Shown here in pieces: positions 11,831-23,300 of a stretch of DNA of 64,000 nt. Origin of the DNA: Trichobilharzia szidati. Its lineage: Eukaryota > Platyhelminthes > Trematoda > Strigeidida > Schistosomatidae. The stretch is taken from the NCBI GenBank assembly GCA_944472155.2, contig OX235279.1, forward strand, positions 59,059,564-59,123,563, read 5' to 3'. Both the position numbers and the translations under genes were made by a program. The notes under the pieces are model-generated. The model was given only the letters and a program-made list of their open reading frames with translations. It made no database searches and had not been told where the DNA came from. How positions within the stretch are numbered: position 1 is the first letter of the stretch; every line of letters starts with the position of its first letter.

Positions 11831-14166
11831 TTGGCCTGGAATAAATTATCTAGTGTTAGAAATAGGCTTAAAATAAACAGTTTTACTTACCAGGTTGTGT
11901 GAGTTGATAAAATCAACCATTCACTCAGGGATCCAATATAACACCCATTGCAAAGATTCAAATGCTAAAACCAGTGAGTAATTTCTCCATTTATCTTTTG
12001 TGGTGTCCGTTAAGGATCTAAAAATGAGCAATGAATATCTTTTATCATCTGTAATGCTCAACGCTAAAAGCGAGATTAGAGTTGTTCTTCTTTCATCTGT
12101 CAGTGTCACTGTAACTTTAGAACCCCTCAGCATCTCTTGCATATGATCATTTCTTTCGGCCCTTCTATTTTGTTTCATTTAGTGCTTCTCTGTTGTAAAT
12201 TTTAGAGAGTTAGTGTCAGTTTTCTGAATACTGGCTAAGTTCTAAACACCCTTACATCTTTTTAAATCGTAAAACTCAAGAGTACTGTTGAGTGGTTTTG
12301 GAGATCGTGATAATTTCCTGACCAATCTAATATCTAAATTCACTAGTTGTTATTAACAGCTATGTCACTTTTGTTGGTGGAATTTCTAATGCATTTCGAT
12401 AAGCAGTTCAACTAGCCTACAGCTACTCTATAGCTGCTCATCATTTAACCCCTACCTGAATGGAGATATAGGTCCTCTAACTCCTGCTGATACTGCAAAA
12501 CGTTTTTAATCTGAGACAAAAGTGTCAGGACCTGTTTGTATGATTCCGCAGGCGTTTAAGGATGTTTGATGAGTTTAGAATAAAGCCAGCAGATCAACAC
12601 GACTTTATCATTCAGCACGTTAATTACCAAAATGTCAAGCTCAGCTCATTCTTCCGTATTCCTCTTGTTGAGAGTTATTAAATTAAACGTTTCTGTATCT
12701 TTTAGCATCTGAAGTTGTCTCATCATCAGTGCCCGTTTATTTCTGCGACTGTTGTTTGGGCTTGACTACCTAAGTATTTAGTTAACATTTATCGGAAGAA
12801 CCCCGTGTGCCAGTGACGTTGATGTCGCGATCAGTTTCTAGTTCTGCATACGAAGATTACACCATGCAGTCATTCTGTTTATTGCATATTTAACTGCATT
12901 GATTGTAAAATTTCAGCGTAGTGTCTGCCATTGTTTTGTCGTAGACTGAACTTCTGATTGATTAACTTTTCACAGCGTCTGGTCGGGATGGCGCGTCACT
13001 TCGGTCATATAGATGAAAAGACTAGCAAGTAGTTTCGGTGCCATAAGAAAGTCAACTTCATATAACTAACCACATCTCACTAATTAAATAAATCTGCCGG
13101 ATGGTAAACATGTTTGGTTCACAAAAGCTAACGACCTTAAATGATTATGCAATAGGCATTCCTTTTCCTCACATTTTCATGTAGGACTACAACGTGATGT
13201 TTTGTACGCTTAGATTCAAACCACTGAATCAGAGTTTGCAATAGTAGACTTTAACCTCAGGTTGAGGATGAGAACTTGGAGCTGTTATTTGATTATACAC
13301 GCTTCATCATCGGAATGAGTGATTCGTGTACATGTTGTACTGCAAAATCCTTAACTACGTCACACCTTTAATATTGTTAATCTGCGTAGTGCAAAAATGT
13401 TTGTTAAATTAAAATACAAAATTGTACATGAATGATCAGTTGTATACGTTCTCCGAATTGTTAGCTGGGTGCTTGATTTCAGTCGTTTTTGTCTATCCCA
13501 TTTGGGTCTTTCAACTTAGTCCCATCTGCATCAAAGCCTATCGAAGAGTAAAAACTACTTAGATGTTAGCTGACTGAAAGTCTGCAGTTAATGCAAGCCA
13601 TGCTAAGCTAAAAAAGTGAAAAAGGTATCAGCAGTAGGTAATACCCAAAATCTATTTAGGCTGATTAGAGAAATGGATTCTGAAGTGTGACGATCCCAGA
13701 AAAGGATGGAACTTAAAAACTTTTCAGAAAAGGCCATTGAGAAGTAAGACAACCTGCACATTTTTATGAATTTCCACGTTGATAAAGCCAATAAGAGGAA
13801 AACTTAACCGAAACACTGGTCTTACGATTCCTTCCCTGATCACATTTACCAGAGATTTGTGGAAACTTTATCACTGTAGGATATATCGATTGACATTTCA
13901 CTACTCATTTACAAGGCTAATATGCCAGTATTCTACATCCACATCGTAGTTATTATTTTCATATATATTCAATGTGCTTTGCTAAATTTACCACCTAATA
14001 TTGATACTCTGTTGTCCAAGGTTTTTCACCTGTTTATAAAACCTTGTTTATAATGTACAGACGAAATCTTAATATCTCCATTTTATATTACTTAATTGAT
14101 AGATCAGTGAAATTGATATGTATAACGTTCTTACCACACTAATATCTATATTTCTTGGGCTTTCAG
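11831..14166. other. Region before the first macoilin exon found, nothing recognised
   Basis: This should be part of the macoilin intron or 5' region, since the exon at 14167 starts inside a codon and needs an upstream exon ending with two bases of a codon. I found no Met-initiated exon with the expected basic N-terminus (the family starts MKRR-like) and a correctly phased GT donor. Confidence 0.4.
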
Positions 14167-14308
14167 AACTGGGACCTATTTTAAAGTTTTTCTGGCTTGG
14201 GGGCTTGCATTATTGTTGGAATATTTTACGGATCTTCGATTCGAGTTTATTTGGTCTTGCTGGTTAATGATCCGCACAGTCAGTGATTCATTCAGATATC
14301 AAGGTCTC
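14167..14308 (+). CDS. maco1: Macoilin exon 1 of those found: first membrane segments
   Basis: The exon follows a CTTTCAG acceptor, opens with the last base of a split codon and ends in phase 0 before GTAAGT. It encodes 47 full codons: a hydrophobic segment around FLAWGLALLLEYF, then LRFEFIWSCWLMIRTVSDSF and RYQGL. This matches the block in animal macoilins that reads LEFRFEYLWPFWL then SVYDSFRYQGL. It marks the start of the part of the gene that I can place. Confidence 0.93.
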
Positions 14309-17300
14309 GTAAGTTACTCTCAGTTTAACTTAGGCTTCTTGATGCATTTCTTATGTTTTCAGCCTAACTGCGTGTATGCATTTTACAGAAATGTATTTTA
14401 CTGCACTGCCGACTTTTTTAATAGCAATCAGTTTTTGTTTTGTTTTGTTTTCACCTTAAAGTATACTGTAAAGTAACCATTGCAAATAAACCTTAGTAAT
14501 TCACGTCTGAACAAAAAAGAAATTGAGTAGTTGGCTATTTTCTGGGAATTCTTTTCACTAACAGTAAAGTCCCCATCGTTTACGTTACAAATGTTCAGGC
14601 AAACTAGATATCTTAGTACTTAATTTTAATAACAGTATTTTATGGTGCAACCGTAAGAATGGTGATTATGCACGATTCAGGATCAGCTTCTACATATATC
14701 ACAAAGTACAGCAGTACTGTTTACTGAATAATGCAAAAGAGACTTGTCTGCATTCATATCTTCTGAAGCTAACGGTTTGCTTAAAACGATTACTGTGCTA
14801 GTGAATAAAGTGCACTGGTGTAGAGGGAAATAATTTCCATCATAAACTGATGCCACAGTGAAAATAGAGGATCCCTCGGTAACCTCAGTATTTTAGTTAT
14901 CTTTGCGAAATAAAGTACTGATTGGTCAATCCAATTATTACAAAAAGTAAGGATTGATGGCTACGACGGCACTGTTTAACTGAATGACTGATTAGCTAGT
15001 TAAAATTGACCATCTAATTTTTGTGACGTTGGGATTGACTTGTTAGCAGGTTGGCGTCTTATCCACTTACAGTATGCTTGTAACGACAGAAGGCAAGGGT
15101 CAGGCAACAGATCATTTATTAAGGAAATCAACGCATATTTATATATTTTCATGTACATTACTATGGATATTTAAGCAAACAAACACAGTCTTCCGATTGG
15201 TTGTTTCTCACGTAAAGTTAATCTTTCATCTATTTGTGACTTTCTTGAATGCCAAATCCTCTATATGTTAACTGCATCCGCCTACGCAAAGTCTGCTGTG
15301 GTCGGTTTTGAATCAATCTTTGTTCACATTTTCTCACGACAAATCTTGGGAACGTAAATATTGACGTAAATTACTGTCTACCAATTTGGCTAGTAGACAG
15401 CTCTCACCACACTCGTCCCCCCGTCAAATAGCTTCGCGCGCAGGCGTTCCGACCTTCTGGGTGATGCGTTCTCTCGTTGATGATTGTTACAGACCGGCTT
15501 GTCCCAATGCACCCATCGTTGGATCTGACTGGCGTCAACTCGTTTTTGTTTATCACCTCTTCTGATGGTATATACTTGACCCCGTCTTTTTGTGACTGTG
15601 TATGGTCCTTCCCATTTTGGAAGGAGTTTGCGTGAACCTGGCCCGCATCCGACAGCATATCTTCTGTCTCTACACTTCACTTGGTCCCCGACTGAGAAGG
15701 TAACGCACTGAGTCTTTTCTCTCAGCTGAGACTTCGCGACATCCCCCCGCTGCTTCTGCATTACATTCCTGACGGCTTCTTTCCGTTCTGCTTTTAATTT
15801 CGTCGTACTGCACTTTCGGTGAAGGGGCCAGGTTTCGTTGTGTATCGGTAATCGTGGTTTTCTACCATACATCAGTTGAAAGGGTGACTTTTTCGTTGTT
15901 TCCTGGGTGGTGGCACGATGTGTTAGTAGAATCAGTGGCAGCTCCGTTTCCCAGTTACCGCCCTTCGAGGCCAGCCACTCCTTCAGCGTACGGTTGTTTC
16001 TCTCCGTCAGGCCATTCGTTTGTGGATGGTATGGGGTCGTTCGGATCCTCTTGATGCCCAGCTGCTGCAAACGGGAAGTAAATTCTTCACTTTCGAAACA
16101 CGGACCTTGGTCTGTCAGTATTGTCTTTGGTACGCCATGGTCTGCAACGATGTGTCTAACTACTGCATCTGTCACGGTCCTTGCGCGTTGGTCTGGGATT
16201 GCTACGGCATCTACCCATCGTGTCGCGTGTTCCGTCATCACCAAGAGGTACTGATTACCATTGGATGTCTGAGGAAATGGACCCATAACATCTACGGACC
16301 ACAAAACACCTATCGCCGTAACTGGAATCGACTGAAGTGGTGGTCGTATGCACCGGTCGCCTTTCATTAGCTGGCACCGTGGACATCCAAGTACATATCT
16401 TGCTACGTCTTCTCTCATACCTGGCCAGTACATACTTTGTCTCAAGAGGTCGGTTGTTCTGGCCACTCCGGTATGTGCTAGCTGGTGGCATTCTTCTATC
16501 ATGTCGTGGCGCGACGATTGAGGTATGACAGCTAGCCAGCTTCCGTCGTCCTCTCGCCAGGTCAGAGTCCCGTAGACATTCACTCTTAGTCGATCTCTCT
16601 GTCTGAGTAGTGTGGTTAGCTCCTTACTCGCTGTAGCTGGATCCACTTCTGTTCCGTTAGTGATCACCTGTATTACTGTATTCAGCGTATCGTCCAACCT
16701 TTGTCTGCGTGCCAGTCTTAGTGGGCCTTGTTCTACTGCATGCACTCCGTACGCGATCTCGGGCAACTCAGACTCGTCTTCTGGTCTCGATAACAAATCT
16801 GCCAAGACATTTTCATTTCCAGGAACGTGTGAGATGGTAAAATCGTACTCCTGAAGACGCAACATCCACCGTGACAATTTCCCTCGTGGGTCTCTCGCTG
16901 TCTTCAGAAACTGTAGCGGCTTATGATCCGTTTCGATGTGGAACCGTCGGCCGAGTAAATAAGGTCTCCATTTGTCGATTGCCCATACCATCGCTAAACA
17001 TTCTTTCTCTATCGTTGAATACTTTCGCTCTGTGTGTGTCAAAACCCGACTGGCATACTCAACGATTCCCTCACCCTGTCTTAGGACCGCACCTATGGCG
17101 TAGTCACTGGCGTCTGTGCACACTGTGAACTGTCTTCCAGGTACAGGTAGCTTTAGCGTCATTTGTTGGTGGTCGAGCAGCTGTTTAATCCTGTCGAATG
17201 TCTTCTACGATTCCTCCGACCAAACAAACTTCGGTTCACCTAGTAGCCTGTACAGAGGGGCTGCTATCTCATTGAAGTTCTTCACGAAGCGACTATAAAA

Positions 17301-20300
17301 CGCCGCTCTACCTAAGAATTGTCTCAATTTCCTCTTTGAATTCGGGGCCGGGATCGTCTTTATCGTCAAGATTTTCTCCGGTAGTGGTTTAATCTCACCA
17401 TTTCCCACTTTATGTCCCAAAAGAGTTACATTCTTTTCGGCTATCTGAGACTTGGTTTTGTTGACGCGCAGTCCAAACTCTTCGATGCGTCGCAGCACGG
17501 CTTCCACATGGTTCACATGATCGTTTTCGTTTTGACTATATATGACGAGATCATCACCGTACACCTCAACGTTTTTCAAGTTCTTAAGTAATAGCGTCAT
17601 CAGTCGTCTGAACGTGAACGGTGCACCTGCTAGTCCAAACGGCATGCGTTTAAATCGATATTGTGTCTGACCCACGATGAATGCCGTCTTATCTCTATCC
17701 CCTGGCTTTATCGGTATCTGCCAGTATCCTGAGCGAAGATCGAGAACTGAAAACAAATTCGCACCTTGTAGGCGATCTAAAGTTTCTACTACTGTTGGCA
17801 TGACACACGGTCTTAATTCTGTCATACTGTTTAACTGTCGAAAATCAACGCAGAATCTATACTTCCCATTCGCCTTTTTTACTAACAGCACTGGAGAGTT
17901 GTACGGGCTATCAGCTTCTTCAATAATATCATCTTTTAACATCTCTCGCACCTGTCGTTCAACTTCGCCTTCTAAATGACATGGAACTCTTCGCGTGGTA
18001 AATGACGTTACTTTCGGGCCACGGAATTTCATGATTCACCTTATCGCAATAACCGTATGGGTCCCCATCTCCAGTAAACAGATGATCGTATTTATTAATT
18101 AACTCTGTCATATTGTGTACCTTCGACAGGTTAACCGCTGCTATCTTACTGGTCTCATACATGCTGATACGTCCGTATTTCGTGATCACAACCTTCGCTT
18201 GCGTGTCGATTATCGCACCAATCTCCCGCAGGAAATCCGCGCCAAGTATCGTCCGTCGTAATTCGGGCACAACAATGAAAGGGAACGTCACCTCGCAGCT
18301 GCCAACCACGACCGTGCAGTTCGATCTACCCGTGATACGCAATACGTGCCCACCTACCGTTTGTACTGTCAATGAGCACGGACTAACACTCACACATAAG
18401 TTCTTATCTATTAGAGACACAGCCGCCCCCGTATGTACTAAACATACTACTTCTTGATCATTCACTCGCAACTTCGAATACACAGCCCCTTTCTCGATAG
18501 CCCCTATTACCTCAAGTCTCGGAAAACAGGAAGAAGACACAGTATATCTTTTAAAAATCCTTCTTTGTCGTCTCTCCGGGCAGCGGTCTCTCCAGTGCTC
18601 CAGTTTGCCACATGCGAAACACCGGTCTCTCCGCACGCTCAGTCTCAGCGCGGCCACTTCACGTTGCAACTCTTCGATTTGTTTCTCACTCTGCTCGGAT
18701 TTTGGTGGCTCTACCGCTGCAACCGTCTTACTTAACAGTCGTCTGATCACCTTCGCAAGCTCCCCGATGTCCAGTGGCTGTACGGCGTTAACCAGATGTA
18801 GCTGTTGGGATATATATTCTGGGACACTCTCCATAAACTGGGACGCCAACATTTGTGCCTCAGAATCTTCGTCCAGTGTTGGTAGAGCGCGACGAAGTAG
18901 GCTTGTCAAGGTCAGCGCCAATACGAGAGGGTCACCGTCAACTCCCAGCTTCATGGTGCGAAACTGCTGCATTGCCCGCTCTCTGTCCATCGGGCTGTCA
19001 AACTCCTGCTTCAAGCGTTCAACCACTGACTTCCAAGTTGCTTGCCCCTCTGTTTGCCTCACAGTATCATATGCTGCCTTCGCCCGGCCTCTCAGTAGCG
19101 TTCCAAGTACAACCGTCTTCGCTGATGGCTCTTGCACGCCATTCAACTCTGCAATAGCTTCGAAGTCCCTCAAGAAGATCCATATATCTCCTTCTTCAAA
19201 AGCTGCAGGCCATGGGACTTTCATTTTGCGACAGGCAGCTTCACCAAATGTAACGACAGAAGGCAAGGGTCAGGCAACAGATCATTTATTAAGGAAATCA
19301 ACGCATATTTATATATTTTCATGTACATTACTATGGATATTTAAGCAAACAAACACAGTCTTCCGATTGGTTGTTTCTCACGTAAAGTTAATCTTTCATC
19401 TATTTGTGACTTTCTTGAATGCCAAATCCTCTATATGTTAACTGCATCCGCCTACGCAAAGTCTGCTGTGGTCGGTTTTGAATCAATCTTTGTTCACATT
19501 TTCTCACGACAAATCTTGGGAACGTAAATATTGACGTAAATTACTGTCTACCAATTTGGCTAGTAGACAGCTCTCGCCACATGCTGATGATACCGTCCTC
19601 CTAGGTGAAGACGCTGATAATACACAGGGTCTTCTGAACGCCTCCAGCAGAAATCTTAATAAGTTTGATATGCGATTCGCTTCTGTTTAACGTAACGATG
19701 CTGCATAACTGGTCTACACTGACTTTTAGTTTGAAGATGGAGTGAAATGGTACAGCGTGGGGGTTACTTTACTTACTTAGGAAGTTGCATCAGTCCTAAT
19801 GGACCAATTACTGACGAAGTCTCAGCACGGATACAAAAGGCTCGTGTGTCATTTGCCAGCTTACGTTATCTTCGGCGTAGACGTGGTATCCGGCTACCTA
19901 CCAAATGATGTTGTGTACTGCGCAGCAGTTCACTGTCGTTCTTTATGGCTGTGAGACAGTCATTAAAAGTGGAAGATAAGGCTAACTGTCTTTGGTCACC
20001 AATATCTACGTTCTATCTCGCGCGTGAATTGGTACAAATCTAGTGAGCAATATCGAGATTAGGCGTAGGGCATCACGTAAGGAAGGCGGTCAGTCGATGA
20101 AGTTGTGTAAATACATCGATTGAGGTGGCTAAGGCAAGTGTTGCGCATGCCAAATCACTGCCTTCCTCGACAAGCAATGTTAGCTGATATAGGGTTTACG
20201 TTGGGAAAGAATTGGGAATTGGCAAATTAACACCTTGCATCCATCCGTAAAGTCTCTGATAGTTGGTTTAAGCCGTGTAGGCAGGTGTAGACTGCCAGGT

Positions 20301-23300
20301 TGAAGAGGTCAGGATGCTAATAACCAATGTTTGGAGACTGTTGGTGATATAACTCAAAGTAGTTCTGAATAGCGCAGATGCATTCAACTTTTGTGATCCT
20401 TCAAATCTATGAGGCCCTCGTGATTTTCCATGTTACCATTCTTTCTCCCGCATATTTCTGCTGATTATTGGTTCTTTTTTCTTTTCAATTTTATGTGCTA
20501 CATAGAATGTTGTAACGTGAACTGATCGACTACCGGACAAAGTTCTCTTTTAAAACTCAATCACTCACTTAACTAGAAGTTATTTCAGTCCAGTCATGCA
20601 GTGTCATGCATTTGACAAGAATCGCATGCCAAGTATACGAAGATTTCTGCTCGAGGTGTTCAGAAGACTGCATTCAGTCAGCGTCTTCGCTTAGGGGGCC
20701 TGTATTATCCTTCTACTCTAAATCAACGAGACTGTTCTGTGATAATAAGTTAATCTACAGGACGCTAAAGTCGCTGAGATTAGAGACAACTTTTGACCTC
20801 AGTTCCAGTTAAACGACCGATGTCCTGATTCTATTCATGTGAGTATTAGGTGCTGGACAAGTTTAGCGTAGTTGTGGGCCAGTTAAATAACTCCTAAAAG
20901 CATTCCCTCCAACCTTCCCTGTTTGAAGTAATAGAAGTACCGTTCTCGGAAATAGTTTAACTTACCATTAGTTGTTTACATCCCATTTCCCTAGTGATTT
21001 TAAATAGTTGTTTGGTATTAACTACTGCTGATATCTTTCCCATCTTTTTGCTTTTGTCGCCCACCACTGTTCACAGTTGTTGTGAAAGCTTTTAGCTTTC
21101 ATTTGAGCAGCTTTTATTCCTAATGTTCGGAGCCAGCTGGAACTAGTCTTTAATCTGTGAGTTGAGTTGAAGCAGCGGAAACATTCTGGTATTTAATAAC
21201 CTTTGGCTTCAGGTTTTCAACAGTCTTTACCACTGTTTCTACAACTGACTGGATGTCCCCTAACTGCTGACTTCAGCGACTCAGGGACTGACTTCTTACC
21301 AGGGAATGATCTCGTTGACTTATAATATGCGGTTGATATAGTCCTGCCTCCTAGGTGAAGACGCTGACAAAATGCAGAGTCTTCTAAACACATTGAGCTG
21401 CAATCCGCGTATGTTTGGCATGCGATTCGCTCCCGCCAAGTGTAAGGTGATGCTACAGGACTGGACTACATCTACTCTTAGCTTAAATATAGGGAGTGAA
21501 GTCGTAGAGCGTGTTGACCACTTCACTTATTTGGGAAGTCGCATCAACCTCAACAGGTTGATCGCGTTTCACACTATTATTGTTTTATTACTATTCCCTT
21601 GGGTACCGACTGGAACAGATCTCAACTTTGTCTTGTTCTCTACAGTCCTCTTTGGCTGGCTCCACGATTGCCCATGGGCTTTCACTTTCTCACATGGTCT
21701 CCTTCATGTCACCCTTGGACACCCAACTTGTCGTTTCTCACATGGATTCCACTCGAGGTATGGCCTGGTGCACGATGTAATTCGACGGCCTCAGCCTGTG
21801 TCCGATCCATCTCCATTTTCTTCGCCATATCTGTTGACCGAAAGGTTCGTGGTTGACTTGTTCCCAGAGTTTCTTCTTGTTAATTCTTTCTGGCCATTTG
21901 GTCTTTAGGGCGAAGGTAGCTATTGATAAAAGTGTACCTGACTGTCTGAAATGCTATTCGTGACACATAGTGGAAATTCCTAACCCATATGTAAGAACCG
22001 AGATATCATTGGTGGTAAAATTTGAATCCTGTTCTTTATTCTGACTGCAGCAGAGCTCCATACTGATTTTAGAGTGATGAAGGTGTATCTTGCCTTTCCT
22101 ATTCTGGTTTTGACATCCTCATCCGTGCTTGTCGCCTTTTGTTGAAGCAATACTGCCTAGATAAGTGAAAGAGGTGGCCTCTTTCAGATTTCTGCCATTG
22201 ATAGTGATTGGTACTTGCTGTTGTTGTTGGTCTATCAGTTAGCTTCATCACCGTCTTCTCTATGTTCACTTGGAGCCCTGTCTCCGCTGCTTCCTCACAC
22301 TAGCAGATTATTATAAGAGCATTCAGAAAATCAAGGGCATGAATTGATGAATATTTTTTTGTAATATCAAGGACTACTTATGAAGAATTTTACATCGTTG
22401 CTGTATGTGACTGACAGACAGTAAATAAATGTTCTGTCAAGATAGGACTCCATAGGTGCAACCGATATACTTTTACAACCAGCACGAATTTCCTACTTGA
22501 ACATTACAATCATCTACCAAAATGACAATGTTTTCGGCATCCCACAGACAGATTGTGACAGAATTTATCCTTTACTTCTCCCTAACCGCATTGGGGTAGG
22601 GCGTAAGGAGAGATTGTGGAAAGAAATCGTCGGGCATCATGTTTCCTTCGGATGAATCTGTTCAGTTAGACAACACATATTCCACTATGCACTGGAATCC
22701 AATTAAGTACGGATTTTTTGCCCTTGCATGTGTGTCTCCTGTACTTCGGTGGCACGGCGGTTAGGGCGCTCGCCGACCATGCACACGGTCCGGGGTTCGA
22801 TCCTCGGCCGACGCACTCCTTTTCTCCGCCAAACCAGTAATAAGAAATCTGGTAAAGAGGAAAGGTTGGGCATGAGGCTGGCAACCCCCTCCTGTAGTAA
22901 TAAACACCGCTACAGAAACTCAAGCCTCTAGCTTGAAGCCCTGTGTTCCACTGGGAACGCGAAGGAATGAAAAATAAAATGTGTGTCTCCGAAACACCAC
23001 ACGCATCTGTAGATGGAGATCCCAGAGTTCCAGCTAGTGAAGCCTGTTGTCCTGTTTGGCAAAGGTCTTGATGTTGAATGCTTCAATACGAATTTGTTAG
23101 TGTGCAGAGTTAAGAGAAGACTGAGGATCTACCTGTGCATTCGTATTAACGGTAGGAGAAGTGCAAGAAGATGAAGTTACGATGATCAGGAAAGCCTTGT
23201 GTGCTTATGGAAGTGTGTGGGTGGTTGTTACTTCCCACATACCGCGGAAATTTATTTTTTCTTAAGATACCCGCAACAGAAGGGGCACTGTTGTTGCGTG

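Larger units (their letters stand above)
15079..19581 (-). mobile_element. Ty3/Gypsy-type LTR retrotransposon, nearly full length, with coding lesions
   Basis: Total length is 4,503 bp: two 333-bp LTRs, a primer-binding site, gag with zinc knuckle, protease, reverse transcriptase, RNase H, integrase and a polypurine tract, in Ty3/Gypsy order (RT, RH, IN), on the minus strand. A 4-bp duplication TGCT flanks it (15075-15078 and 19582-19585). The two LTRs differ at one position that I could see (15406 versus 19576), which implies recent insertion. Yet it has a frame change between protease and reverse transcriptase, an in-frame stop before RNase H, and His at the protease catalytic Asp. It lies antisense in macoilin intron 1. 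Schistosomes are known to carry several Gypsy-type families; I do not assign it to a named one. Confidence 0.95.

Noticed and set aside
13014..13075. Another MKR-initiated frame as macoilin start
   Set aside because: The frame reads MKRLASSFGAIRKS and then stops; no family match and no correctly phased donor.
15074..15078. 5-bp target duplication ATGCT for the LTR element
   Set aside because: Taking five bases would leave the LTR without its terminal CA pairing with TG; the solo LTR at 6455 also shows four bases, so TGCT is preferred.
15854..17298. Several plus-strand open frames of 60-116 codons
   Set aside because: They are antisense shadows of the LTR element's RNase H-integrase coding region.
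22666..22931. Open frames on both strands across 22666-22931
   Set aside because: They overlie a tRNA-derived SINE and have no coding support.
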